DNA from: Rhodococcus sp. 4CII
GTDB taxonomy: Bacteria; Actinomycetota; Actinomycetes; Mycobacteriales; Mycobacteriaceae
NCBI RefSeq assembly: GCF_014256275.1
Contig: NZ_JACCFE010000004.1
Coordinates: 62,001-126,000 of the forward strand
DNA: 64,000 bases
Reading direction: 5' to 3'
The translations under genes and the position numbers were made by a program. Numbering within the stretch: position 1 is the stretch's first letter; each line of letters starts with the position of its first letter. Below, in pieces: positions 18,370-27,033 of this stretch. The notes below the pieces were generated by a model. The model made no database searches. It saw only the letters and a program-made list of their open reading frames with translations, and was not told where the DNA came from.

Positions 18370-19739
18370 AGCTGACCAAGTACTTCGGCAGGTTCCTCAC
18401 CGAAACGGTGAACATCAACGCGAGCCGGCTCGGATACCTCGACTCACGGGTGGGCAGCATCACCGACGCCCTGAAAACGTCAGCAGCACTCGACGGCCGC
18501 GTCCTCGACACGATCCCGCAAGGGTCGTGGGCCCACAAAACAATCATCAGGCCGTCGTCGGGCCTCGAGTTCGACGCGGACTTCCTCGTCCAGGTCAGCG
18601 AGGACACCGCATGGAACGATAATCCGCGCCGCTATGCGAATGCGGTCTGGTCAGCGCTCTCCGGTCACAGCGTCTACGGCTCGATGAGCAAGCAGAAAAC
18701 CCGTTGCGTATGTGTCACCTACGCGAACGACTGCCACATCGACATCGTCCCCTACGTTGTCCTCGCTTCAGGCCGCGAAGTCATCATCAACCGCAAAACG
18801 AACGAGTTCGAGGACACCAACCCACTCGGATACTCCGGATGGATCCAAGAGAAGGACAAGCTGACCAACGGCAACCTCCGCAAGGTCATCCGCCTTCTCA
18901 AGTACCTCCGAGACCACCAGGGCGTGTTCAGCCTCAAGTCTGTGTTGCTGACAACGATGATCGGCAACATCGCCGAGGGATGGCGTCAGTACGACCCGAA
19001 CTACTACAAGGACGTTCCCACGACGCTCCTCCACCTCGTGGACGATCTCGACAGGTGGCTGCAAGCGCAGTGGAGTAGGCCGACGATCGTTGACCCGAGC
19101 TGTCCGCAAACTAATTTCAACGAGCGCTGGACCGACCCCCAGTTCGTGGCGTTCCGCGACAAGATCCACGCCCTGGCGCCGAAGATCCGTGCCGCTTACG
19201 AGACCGAATCCGTGGCGGAAAGCATCGAGGCGTGGCGAAAGGTGTTCGGGCCCTCCTTCCCAGATTCGGTTGCGACCGCGACGACCGCCTCGGCTGCCGT
19301 GTCTTCGTCACCCCCCACACTCGGGCCGGTCAGCAGCGATCAACGGGCACCGAATGAGCAGTTCATCGAAGAGCTGTTTCCGGTCCGGGAGACCTACTCG
19401 ATTGAGATCATTTGTGAGGTGTCCCCGCCGCGGAACATCAATCGGGCGCAGAGACGCGCACTGCAGCAGCGAGCTGGCCACGTCCCCAAGCAGCGCGATC
19501 TCTACTTCGCTGTGTCCGGCACCAACGTTCCCGCCCCGTTCGATATCTATTGGAAGGTCCGTAACCACGGCGCCGAAGCGGAGTCGGAAAGGGCTCTGCG
19601 CGGGGAGATCACGAAGGACGCAGGCCAGCACCGTAAACAGGAGAGCACACTCTATGCTGGCCAACACTATGTCGAGTGCTATGTCGTCAAGGACGGCATT
19701 TGCCTCGCGCGCGCACGCGAGCCGGTGATCATCCCGTAA
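18366..19739 (+). CDS. CBASS CD-NTase (cyclic oligonucleotide synthase) with AGS-C sensor domain
   Basis: The nucleotidyltransferase core shows the GS motif in PQGSWAHKT, the metal pair in LEFDADFLV and the third Asp in DCHIDIVPYV. After a Ser/Pro linker at about residue 310, the last 90 residues match an AGS-C type domain (adenylyl/guanylyl cyclase and SMODS C-terminal sensor) with RDLYFAVSGTNVPAPFDIYW and ESTLYAGQHYVECYVVKDGI. It should make a cyclic di- or trinucleotide that activates the upstream HNH-SAVED nuclease. The exact product cannot be told from sequence. Confidence 0.85.
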   Translation: MKLTKYFGRFLTETVNINASRLGYLDSRVGSITDALKTSAALDGRVLDTIPQGSWAHKTIIRPSSGLEFDADFLVQVSEDTAWNDNPRRYANAVWSALSGHSVYGSMSKQKTRCVCVTYANDCHIDIVPYVVLASGREVIINRKTNEFEDTNPLGYSGWIQEKDKLTNGNLRKVIRLLKYLRDHQGVFSLKSVLLTTMIGNIAEGWRQYDPNYYKDVPTTLLHLVDDLDRWLQAQWSRPTIVDPSCPQTNFNERWTDPQFVAFRDKIHALAPKIRAAYETESVAESIEAWRKVFGPSFPDSVATATTASAAVSSSPPTLGPVSSDQRAPNEQFIEELFPVRETYSIEIICEVSPPRNINRAQRRALQQRAGHVPKQRDLYFAVSGTNVPAPFDIYWKVRNHGAEAESERALRGEITKDAGQHRKQESTLYAGQHYVECYVVKDGICLARAREPVIIP

Positions 19740-19744
19740 GGCAC

Positions 19745-19890
19745 GGCGTCCGTCGGCCAGGGTGTCGGCGAGTTGCTCGAAGAGGGTGGGCCATCCGCGG
19801 CGAAACCAGGTGAGACGGCCGCCGGTCGAGGTGGCCGCCGTCGATGAGGTGGGGGAGTCGGTGCTGCTGCTCGGGGACCCCCAGCTCACG
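19745..19890 (-). pseudogene. Decayed 3' end of a cysH-like gene
   Basis: On the minus strand one frame reads PEQQHRLPHLIDGGHLDRR and, after a frameshift, the next reads RRGWPTLFEQLADTLADG. These correspond to the last 45 residues of the intact CysH at 22216 (PEQHLRVSHMIDGAFLEHG...RRGWPALFEELAQ). It is clearly more diverged from that gene than the copy near 60.6 kb, so it probably comes from a different cysH. It lies right behind the CBASS cyclase. Confidence 0.65.
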
Positions 19891-20038
19891 GATCCCTGAC
19901 GGGGGGATCCGATTGATGATCTGGTCACTGAGCAGGTGCAGCCGAATACCGAACTGTGAAAGGAGGGAGCATGGTCAATCGTTACTCAGCGCAGACGACA
20001 TACTGACTCGAGCAACTTTAAAAATCGAAAGGGCTGCC

Positions 20039-20773
20039 GTGAGTCGCGAACTTCCTACCCCTGCGCCGTGGATCGAGGATCTGCCCCGTGACGAGCGCGG
20101 CTTTGTGGTTCCTGCAGAAGCTGGTTGGCAGGATGGCAAGCCTATTCTGAGCAAGGTCAGCACTTCCCGGAAAGTTGCCCTGGGTATGCGCCGCGCGTGT
20201 GCTGTGTGCGGATACCCGATGCCCAAGGGGACCACGGTCTACCGAGCCTTCGCACAAGCTGACGCTGCGCACATGCGCCAGCACGAGCGTGAGCGTGCGC
20301 AAGATCCCAGTGGACCCCTCCACTACTCATGCATTCTGTATTCCGCGATGGTGTGCCCCCATCTCCGGGAGAAGAACGCCAGGATGTCCAAGGACAGCGA
20401 CATTAATCCTGGCGGTCGCCGAGGTACCTTAGCTGCGATCATGGGATTCCGGGATTTTGGGTTGATGGTTTACGCCCAGCCCCACCAGTTCCTTGACCCG
20501 GCCGTCCCCGAGCCGAACTTCATCTACCTAGAGATGTTGGAGGACATTACCTATCGGGATGGCGAAGAGCTTCGCGGTCGGTACGAGGATGCCGTCGACG
20601 CAGACTCTGTGCTCATCGACACCAAGCGGGCTCGCGTGTTCTGGACGGATGATGCCAGCGATGAGAAGGCGTTGGGGAGAGCTCTTAAGGACGACTTCAA
20701 GGCACTTAATCGGAAGCCGGACTTCTACCAGGCCATTCAAGGTCAGGGCCAGTTCGCGGCGCACGTGCGCTAG
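20039..20773 (+). CDS. Hypothetical protein with Cys-rich N-terminal half
   Basis: From the GTG at 20039 the product is 244 residues. It has ERGFVVPAEAGWQ, then CAVCGYPMPKG, and further Cys/His residues (AHMRQHE, LHYSCILYSAMVCPHLREK), which may form a zinc site. The C-terminal half has no recognised motif. A strong AAAGGAGGGAGC site at about 19960 instead precedes an 11-codon frame starting ATG 19971 that ends before this gene; it could be a leader peptide. Its position between CBASS and a pentapeptide-repeat gene suggests an accessory or defence role, which is only inference. Confidence 0.55.
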   Translation: MSRELPTPAPWIEDLPRDERGFVVPAEAGWQDGKPILSKVSTSRKVALGMRRACAVCGYPMPKGTTVYRAFAQADAAHMRQHERERAQDPSGPLHYSCILYSAMVCPHLREKNARMSKDSDINPGGRRGTLAAIMGFRDFGLMVYAQPHQFLDPAVPEPNFIYLEMLEDITYRDGEELRGRYEDAVDADSVLIDTKRARVFWTDDASDEKALGRALKDDFKALNRKPDFYQAIQGQGQFAAHVR

Positions 20774-20779
20774 CTGCGC

Positions 20780-22098
20780 ATGAAACGAATCAACTGGAGC
20801 GGTCGGGGTGTCGCCGCCACCAGCGCAGGCGCCGGTGGTCTCGCACTCGGATACGGTGCGAGTCTGCTGGTTCCGGCTCTCGGGAGTCCGCTGTTCTGGG
20901 ACATCGCCGCGCAGCCCGTTGCCACCGCATTCGCTGGAATCGGCGCCATTAGCGCGGGGTACCTGGCCTTCCAGATGGCCAAAAGGGTCGGCGGCTGGAT
21001 GCGCAGCACCACAGGGAGAATGCGGAGCGCGACCGCGAGTCAGACCTCCGAGATCGATACACCACTGCAGCGGCCCAGCTCGCCGATAACCATCCGGCGA
21101 TCCGCGAAGCGGGTGCGTATGCGATTGCTGCGCTCGCTGATGACTGGATTCGATTCGGCGTTGCCAGCGATCAAAGCCTTAGAGCGCGCTCGGAGCAGCA
21201 AGTTTGCGTAGATCTCCTGTGCTCCTACCTCCGGTCGAACCGACAATTAGTGAGGCAGACAAGTCGGGCCGATCAAGAGCCTCAACCGCCAACTCAGTCT
21301 GAAGTGGAGGAACGGGCGGTTCGGTCGTCGATTGTCGATATCTTACGAGGGCAGGCTGGGACGTCTCTGGTGTCCAGTGGAGTCGGATCGCGACCACATG
21401 TTCGGCTCGACGGGGCTGACTTAGCGAGAGTCGACTTGTCGGAGGCAGACCTGGTAAATGCCAGTCTGATTGGGGTAAACCTGGCACACGCCAACCTTCA
21501 TGGGATCAACCTGAAGTCCGCAGACCTCACCGATGCGAACCTCCGCAATGCGGATCTAAGGTTGGGGTTCCTCCGAGACGCGACATTGCGGAACGCGGAC
21601 CTTACGTCCTGCAATATGTACGAGGTCGACCTAAGCGGGGCAAATTTGTACCTCGCACAGTTATCCGGTGCACACATGACCGGTGCGAATCTGAACAATG
21701 CCGACCTCACCGACACGAAACTTATCAAGACACAGCTAAGTGGGGCCATGCTTATCGAGGTGGAACTCGATGGCGCGGATCTGAGCCGGGCTTTCCTCCA
21801 GAACGCTGACTTGACTGGAGCCCACCTCAGGGGCACCGACCTCTCCGACGCAACTCTCGTTGGTGCGGAGCTGATGGCGACCAACCTCGCCGAAGCAGAG
21901 TTGGTTGATGCAGATCTGACCGACGCGGACCTAACATTCGCCGATCTGACGGGCGCCGACCTCAGGGGTGCCAACTTGACTCGTACCGACTTCACCGACG
22001 CAGACCTCACCGGCGCAGACCTCGGCACAACCCAGGACAAGGCACGCTACGACGACACGACTATCTGGCCAGCAGGGTTCACACCGTTAGAGGATTGA
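20780..22098 (+). pseudogene. Pentapeptide-repeat membrane protein gene with a frameshift
   Basis: The first frame (ATG 20780) encodes two hydrophobic segments and ends usefully at GYLAFQM near 20970. From there the -1 frame reads RRLDAQHHRENAERDRESDL, then YAIAALADDWIRFG, and runs without a stop into about 40 pentapeptide repeats (A(D/N)LxX) and a YDDTTIWPAGF tail. This TM, linker and pentapeptide order is common in actinobacteria. A one-base deletion around 20970-20985, near CCAAAAGGG, explains the break. A sequencing error or programmed -1 shift is possible. The repeat part alone could start at GTG 21250. Confidence 0.75.
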
Positions 22099-22215
22099 CC
22101 AGGCCGGCATGGGGTGGCCCAGCCGGCGAAGCCTTCGGAAGTGTCTTGTCTCGACGATTCCCATCCCTGTCGCCGCTGCAGCGGTCGAAGTCTCACCGCA
22201 TGTAAAGCGGAGGTG

Positions 22216-23070
22216 TCAGACGAACTCGCGGATCCGGGGGAGGATTTGGGCGAGTTCTTCGAAGAGTGCCGGCCATCCGCGTCGTAGGCGGGTGATGCGA
22301 CCGTGTTCGAGGAAGGCGCCGTCGATCATGTGGGAGACCCGTAGGTGTTGTTCGGGTGTGCCGAGTTGGCGGAGTTTGTCGTAGACGGGGTTCACCGGTA
22401 GCTGGTGGTGGGCGATGTAGGCCCAGATCTCATCGACGCTCCAGTCCCATATGGGCCCGAAGACATGTGTTCCGTCGGCTCGGTCGATGAGGCCACCGTG
22501 GTGTCGGCGTTGCTCGGTGGTGTTGGTGCAGCAGCCGTCGCAGTCGCGTGTGACGTGGCTGCTGAGTGCGTTGTAGTAGAGCGACCAGCGGCCGGTCCCT
22601 TTCGGGGATTCGTCGGTTCGTACGCCCCAGATTTCTCCTGGCCCGTGTGCCGCGTGCGCTGCACGAGAGGGTGCACCGATGAGGATGTCGCGCAGTTTCT
22701 GGCTCGTGGCCCGGGTGGGCTGTTGGTGGTCCCATTCGCCGGACTGCGTGAGGACGGTTAGCAGTGGTGGGTCGGCGCGGTGGGGTTCGAGGTTCAGGTT
22801 CCAGGTGTCGGCGAGTGCGGTGATGTAGGTGTAGGTCTCGGGGTACTCGAGGCCGGAGTCGAAGAACACGACGGGGATGTTCGGTTCGATCTGCAGGGTG
22901 AGGTGGAGTGCGACGAGTGAGTCCTTGCCGCCGGAGAAGGCGAGGTATCCGTCATGGTCGTCGAGGTGTTGCTCGATGCGCCCGATGAGGGTTGCGAGGT
23001 CGCGGCGAGGCCGGCGCAGTGCCCGGAGAGTGTTCAGGTCCAGGCCGTCGGGTTCGGGCTTGCCCGCCAC
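22216..23070 (-). CDS. cysH: CysH-like PP-loop protein of the type IV-B CRISPR locus
   Basis: The 284-residue product belongs to the PAPS reductase/adenine nucleotide alpha-hydrolase superfamily, with the PP-loop YLAFSGGKDSLVALHL and the downstream VVFFDSGLEYPET. A C-terminal DCDGCC cluster and an EIWGVRTDESPKG segment follow. CysH-like genes beside csf genes are the hallmark accessory of type IV-B systems; their target is not settled. The GTG at 23070 follows AGGAGG at short spacing; longer in-frame starts would overlap csf1. It is divergent from csf1. The 3' end and flank from about 22133 are repeated as a decayed copy near 60.6 kb. Confidence 0.85.
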   Translation of the reverse strand: MAGKPEPDGLDLNTLRALRRPRRDLATLIGRIEQHLDDHDGYLAFSGGKDSLVALHLTLQIEPNIPVVFFDSGLEYPETYTYITALADTWNLNLEPHRADPPLLTVLTQSGEWDHQQPTRATSQKLRDILIGAPSRAAHAAHGPGEIWGVRTDESPKGTGRWSLYYNALSSHVTRDCDGCCTNTTEQRRHHGGLIDRADGTHVFGPIWDWSVDEIWAYIAHHQLPVNPVYDKLRQLGTPEQHLRVSHMIDGAFLEHGRITRLRRGWPALFEELAQILPRIREFV

Positions 23071-23197
23071 ACGTCCTCCTTCACGGTGTCCGGTCGGTAT
23101 CGAGATCTCGCAGCTTCTGTCACACAGTGTCCGCCCGGTGGATCTTCCTCCATGCGTGGGGCGTTTGAAGTCGCTTGGGCATGTGAGGAGTGTTGGT
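23071..23197. promoter_or_regulatory. Divergent promoter region of the type IV-B locus
   Basis: The 127 bases between cysH and csf1 must hold promoters for both. I see ribosome binding sites at each end (AGGAGG for cysH; GAGGAG for csf1) but no clear -10 or operator. Confidence 0.5.
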
Positions 23198-23875
23198 GTG
23201 GGGAAACTGTGCGAGGTGGCCGGCCGGCAGGACGTCGTCGCCGCGGCGTTCGCGTCGTCGAAGACGCGCGAGGTAGTCGAGCTGGCGAGGGTGGGCCGGT
23301 GTGCGAGATGCGCGGCGTCCCCGGTTCCGGTGGAGGCGGTGACCAAGGTGGTCTCCCGAACGTTCACGGGTTTCGATTCGTGGAAAGCGCCCGCGGAGGG
23401 TGGGCTGTGCGCGTCCTGCGCCTGGGCCTACCGGCACCCGGATCTGCGCAGAAGCATGCATGTGGTCACCACACGACCAGCAATGAGGGCAGTGACCGCG
23501 GCGGATCTCGAACGGATTTTGTCGCGGCCACTCGATCCGGATACCGCCGTGGTGGTGCCCTTGCGGCCCGGCCGAAAGCACATCCTGCCGCACGCGCGGT
23601 GGGGCGGGATTGCGGTCGAGGACACGTGCCTGCCGTGGACTGCGCGTGATGTCGCGGCGGTGACAGCGATGCGCCGACTGCGGGCGCTGGGGTTCGGTGC
23701 CCGGATGCTCGCCGAGCCTGCGGCCCCGTATCCGGTGCTCGCCACGATCGCCCCCAGGCGGTGGCCGGCGGTCTTCGCGGACTGGGACCGTCTCGCCCCG
23801 TACCGCCAGGTCGGGCAGTGGTGGGAGCTCGCGCTGCGAGCCACCGTGTCGGCGAGTGCGAAGGGAACGAAATGA
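23198..23875 (+). CDS. csf1: Csf1 (Cas8-like large-subunit protein of type IV-B CRISPR-Cas)
   Basis: The product is about 225 residues from a GTG at 23198 with GAGGAG upstream. It has a four-cysteine zinc finger (CARCAASP ... GLCASCAWAYRHP) at about residues 35-80, as in Csf1 proteins, and a helical remainder with no nuclease motif. Position first in a csf1-cas11-csf2-csf3 order, with cysH divergent, fixes the identity better than sequence alone. In type IV complexes Csf1 takes the Cas8-like end position. Its stop overlaps the next start as ATGA. Confidence 0.8.
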   Translation: MGKLCEVAGRQDVVAAAFASSKTREVVELARVGRCARCAASPVPVEAVTKVVSRTFTGFDSWKAPAEGGLCASCAWAYRHPDLRRSMHVVTTRPAMRAVTAADLERILSRPLDPDTAVVVPLRPGRKHILPHARWGGIAVEDTCLPWTARDVAAVTAMRRLRALGFGARMLAEPAAPYPVLATIAPRRWPAVFADWDRLAPYRQVGQWWELALRATVSASAKGTK

Positions 23876-24288
23876 CCAGCCCGACCGATCGATGGCTCGC
23901 GGCCGCACCGGCGGGGCTGCCGCCGCTCGAGGGTCCGGCGTCGACAGCAGAACGCCTCCTGTTGTTGCTGCACTACGGGATCGACTGGGATTCGGGATGG
24001 GTTGGTCGGCGGCGGGAAACGTACTGGACCCAGCACCTGCCGAACCGTGTTCGGGTCGCCACCTATATCGGTGGCGGCGATCTCGACCGGTGGTGGTCGG
24101 TGGTCTCACGGTCCCTCGACTCGGAACCGACGAACACCGACCAACGGCTGGAACTGGCGACGTTGCTGCGTGAGGAGTCCGAGCCGGTGCTGACGTTGCT
24201 GCGTGAGCGTCCCACGTCGTACGTGTTGCGCACGCGGATCGTCGCCGAAGCTGTGGCCGCCGCTCGCACTTCGGGAAGGAAGAAATGA
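23872..24288 (+). CDS. cas11: Cas11-like small subunit of type IV-B CRISPR-Cas
   Basis: The 138-residue product is largely helical (ETYWTQHLPNRV, RLELATLLREESEPVLTLL, RTRIVAEAVAAART) with no catalytic motif, as expected for the small subunit that lines the belly of the effector complex. It overlaps csf1 and csf2 by ATGA at 23872 and 24285. Identity rests on size, helicity and position between csf1 and csf2. Confidence 0.75.
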   Translation: MTSPTDRWLAAAPAGLPPLEGPASTAERLLLLLHYGIDWDSGWVGRRRETYWTQHLPNRVRVATYIGGGDLDRWWSVVSRSLDSEPTNTDQRLELATLLREESEPVLTLLRERPTSYVLRTRIVAEAVAAARTSGRKK

Positions 24289-25154
24289 TGAGGGCGACGG
24301 TGCGCTGGGATGTCGAGCTGACCGCGCTGTCCTCGATCTCCCAGAAGGGGGAGGACTCCGGAACGACGACGACACTGTTCCGGCGCGAGCCGGTGATCCA
24401 GCCGGACGGAAGGCCGGTGCTAGTGCCGATCGTGTCCGGGAACTCCCTGCGCGGCGGGTTGCGCAGGATCGCCGACGAGCTGTTCCGCGATGTCATCGGC
24501 TACGAACAGCAGATCCCGCTCTCGGCCGCGCACGCGCTACGCAACGGTGGCTCTTTGACGAAGGTCACCGGCGACGGTCTGACCGGTCGCCGGCGGCAGC
24601 GACTGCGGGAGCTGGTTCCCCCGATCGGGGTGTTCGGCGGCAACGGCGGAGGTCAGCCACCGATCGATGGCTGCCTGAAGGTGGGCAAGGTCATCCCGCG
24701 GGTGCGTGAGACCGAGACGATCATGACCCGGGCGTATGACGGCCGGTTGATAAGTCAGTTCGAGTTGGTCTCCCTGGAGAGCTACAGCCGATTCGACGAC
24801 ACCGACACCCGGACGTTCCCCGAATCCTCCGCGGGGGGCGGAGCCGGCAAAGATGCCGGCTCGTCGATGCTGATGCGATTCGAGGTCGAAACACTCCCTG
24901 CGGGAACCCGTTTCGAAACCTTCTTGCGGCTGGACCGGGCCACCCCTCTCGAAATCTCGTTCTTCACCGATGTGTGGGGCAGATTCGCGCGTGACGGATT
25001 CCTCGGAGGGCGCAGCGCGATAGGTCACGGGCGGGTCCGCGCCGAATCGGATCGGGTGGTGTTGGCCGGCCCGGACCCGCAGTCAGTGGACTGGCGCGTC
25101 GAGCTCGCACCACTGCGCGATGAGGTCATCGAAGCATTGTGCTGGCTGACATGA
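24285..25154 (+). CDS. csf2: Csf2 (Cas7-like RAMP backbone subunit)
   Basis: The 289-residue product shows RAMP features: VPIVSGNSLRGGLRRIADELF near residues 46-66 (the usual S-x-RG helix start) and a glycine-rich FLGGRSAIGHGRVR loop near the end. Csf2 forms the filament that coats guide RNA in type IV complexes. A run of Ser/Gly residues near AGGGAGKDAGSS marks a likely flexible thumb. No catalytic Asp of type III Cas7 nucleases is evident. It is coupled to both neighbours through 4-base overlaps. Confidence 0.85.
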   Translation: MMRATVRWDVELTALSSISQKGEDSGTTTTLFRREPVIQPDGRPVLVPIVSGNSLRGGLRRIADELFRDVIGYEQQIPLSAAHALRNGGSLTKVTGDGLTGRRRQRLRELVPPIGVFGGNGGGQPPIDGCLKVGKVIPRVRETETIMTRAYDGRLISQFELVSLESYSRFDDTDTRTFPESSAGGGAGKDAGSSMLMRFEVETLPAGTRFETFLRLDRATPLEISFFTDVWGRFARDGFLGGRSAIGHGRVRAESDRVVLAGPDPQSVDWRVELAPLRDEVIEALCWLT

Positions 25155-25876
25155 CGGGCACGGAGGAGATGGCACCGTTCGTTGTCCGGGCGCACCTGTC
25201 GTTGGGACTGGCGCACGCGACGCCGTGGGGAATCAGTCTCGACGGGATCCTCGCCGCCGAACTGTGGGCCGATCACAAGGCCGCGGCACTCGACCGAGGC
25301 GAGTATGTGCCGGCGCTGACACCCGAGTGCGCCCCGCCCGACCTCGAGCTGCCACTGGCGCGATGCGAGCTCGCCGGCGAGGACTGGCATTGGTGTGCGA
25401 CGTGCTCGTTCCCCGAGGACCCGGCCGGTGATCCCGTGGTGCGGCACTGGGCGTCGCGGGCCGATCACCGCGGGCTCGAGCAACTCAGTCACACGCTGCC
25501 GGCGGTGATCTCGGATCGGCAGGGCCGCTACCGGGCTCGCTACATGCCCCTGATGATCACCAACACCCGCACGGTCACCTGGCGCGGAGTCGGAGATCTC
25601 GACGCCGTCGCCACGATCCTGGGTGGCCTGGATGTCATCGGAAAGAAACGGGCCCATGGTGAGGGCAGGGTCCTGCGGTGGGAGTTCGAACACTGCCCCG
25701 CCGCCGACCGGTGGGCGGCGGCGCACCTGCATAGCGACGGCACTCTCGGGCGCACCACACCACCGGCCTGTCTGCCCGATCGACTCGAACCGGAATCGGC
25801 CGGCTTCGGGTTGGCCGGCCTGCGGCCGCCGTACATGCACCCGACCCGAATGCGTCAACTCCACCTACCTCGGTGA
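25151..25876 (+). CDS. csf3: Csf3 (Cas5-like subunit of type IV-B CRISPR-Cas)
   Basis: From the ATG at 25151, which overlaps the csf2 stop as ATGA, the product is 241 residues. It carries a RAMP-like N-terminus (FVVRAHLSLGLAHATPWGISLDGILA), CxxC (WCATC) and a glycine-rich segment GGLDVIGKKRAHGEGRVLRW. Csf3 takes the Cas5 position at the 5' handle of the guide RNA. It is the last gene of the operon; a stem-loop follows at once. No cas6, dinG, cas1 or cas2 and no CRISPR array is present in the window. Confidence 0.85.
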   Translation: MTGTEEMAPFVVRAHLSLGLAHATPWGISLDGILAAELWADHKAAALDRGEYVPALTPECAPPDLELPLARCELAGEDWHWCATCSFPEDPAGDPVVRHWASRADHRGLEQLSHTLPAVISDRQGRYRARYMPLMITNTRTVTWRGVGDLDAVATILGGLDVIGKKRAHGEGRVLRWEFEHCPAADRWAAAHLHSDGTLGRTTPPACLPDRLEPESAGFGLAGLRPPYMHPTRMRQLHLPR

Positions 25877-25898
25877 GCCGCCGCGTGGTGCGGCGGTT
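25876..25898. terminator. Bidirectional terminator stem-loop
   Basis: AGCCGCCGC pairs with GCGGCGGTT (one G-T pair) around GTGGT, between the convergent csf3 and lipoprotein genes. Confidence 0.6.
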
Positions 25899-25904
25899 CG
25901 CCGA

Positions 25905-26537
25905 CTATTCGGAGCGCGGGAGGTCGGGCACAGCGACTGGTTCGGGCAGCGTCCAGCGAGCGAGTGGGGTTTTCGACTCGTTCGGAGGATAGAGCGCAAC
26001 CTCGGTGATCGACACGTCGTCGGTCAGCTTGTCTCCGATTCCGGGGAACAGGACGAGCCCCTCGGCGTGGCCGTCGAGGGCGTTGTTCCCGATCGCGGTG
26101 GGAATGTTGCCCCAGGAATCACTGCCGGTGATGGTCTGTCCGCTGAGTGTGCGGACCTTCCAGTTGGTCGATGTCGCGTTCAGGGTCCCGGAGTCGACAT
26201 CGAGCACGATCGGGAAAAGCAGTATCCGCGGCTCTCCCATGGAGGTCTTTTCGATCAGCTGGGGTTCTTTCACCTCGATGCGGGCGGTGACGTCGGCGCC
26301 GGTAATGATCTGGGCGGTTCCGCCGATGGTGTCCGAGCCATCCGACGACGAGATCGTGGTCTGGTTGGTTGCCGCGGTCGGGGTCGTAGATTCAATGATG
26401 GTGATTGCTGCGGACGTAGCGGTCTGACTAGTGGGAGCGGCCTGTTCGTCGCCGCCGCCACATCCGGACAGGGCCAGTCCCAGTCCCAGTGCGGTGCAGG
26501 CAGTCACGGCCGCAATCGCGGTTCGGCGGATAACCAT
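25905..26537 (-). CDS. Lipoprotein, hypothetical
   Basis: The 210-residue product starts MVIRRTAIAAVTACTALG and has a lipobox LSGC at about residues 23-26, followed by a Thr/Ser-rich linker and a beta-rich domain (IEVKEPQLIEKTSMGEP, VRTLSGQTITGSDSWG) that resembles extracellular immunoglobulin-like or DUF4352-like domains. AGAAAAGGGGAAA upstream provides a ribosome binding site. Convergent with the type IV-B operon and not obviously part of it. Confidence 0.7.
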   Translation of the reverse strand: MVIRRTAIAAVTACTALGLGLALSGCGGGDEQAAPTSQTATSAAITIIESTTPTAATNQTTISSSDGSDTIGGTAQIITGADVTARIEVKEPQLIEKTSMGEPRILLFPIVLDVDSGTLNATSTNWKVRTLSGQTITGSDSWGNIPTAIGNNALDGHAEGLVLFPGIGDKLTDDVSITEVALYPPNESKTPLARWTLPEPVAVPDLPRSE

Positions 26538-26976
26538 CGTTCATTTCCCCTTTTCTCCCCTGGCTGACCGGACGCCCTGCGAACAGGGTCATGGTCAGCC
26601 TCCATGTGCGCGTCCCCGGTTGTGGCGCGGACGACGCCTCCGAGCGTAGCGGTGTGGGACCGGTGTCCTGTCGTGGGCGTCGCGGAATGGGTTGACATGG
26701 ACTGTGAACCGGCAGAGATCTAGGCCAAACCGGCGTCTCCACCTGTCCTGACGAGTGTTGGGATTTCGTCGAGCACGTTCCATTACGCGATGTCACTCAC
26801 CACGTATGCCGCGGATCTTTCTCCTAGTGACAACAACCCCCATTTCGTCGGAGAGGGACACCACGGATATGACAGATGACCCAATCGGACTGGCCCGGAT
26901 TCGTTCGCTGGAACCTTTGTGGGTGTCCCGGTGCGAGTTCGTGTGGAGCTGTCCAGGTCCGGCGCTACCGTTCGCT
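26538..26976. other. Divergent intergenic region
   Basis: About 440 bases between the lipoprotein and the whiB repeats. An ATG at 26869 with GGAGAGGG upstream opens a frame that stays open through the repeats into whiB. Nothing else is evident. Confidence 0.4.
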
Positions 26977-27033
26977 CCACCAGGCACCAGGCACCAGGCA
27001 CCAGTTGCGAAAGAGCGAGGAGCGAGGAGCGAG
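26977..27033 (+). repeat. Two adjacent 7-bp tandem repeat tracts in the whiB leader
   Basis: Four units of GCACCAG (first one imperfect) span 26977-27004. Three perfect units of GAGCGAG span 27013-27033 and abut the whiB ATG at 27034; the latter also act as the Shine-Dalgarno site. Confidence 0.85.

Noticed and set aside
22877..23197. Upstream extension of csf1
   Set aside because: It runs antisense through cysH; the GTG at 23198 has a ribosome binding site and gives the family size.
22216..27003. Possible CRISPR array near the csf genes
   Set aside because: No set of direct repeats of 20-40 bases with regular spacers was seen. The only tandem repeats are the 7-bp tracts before whiB.
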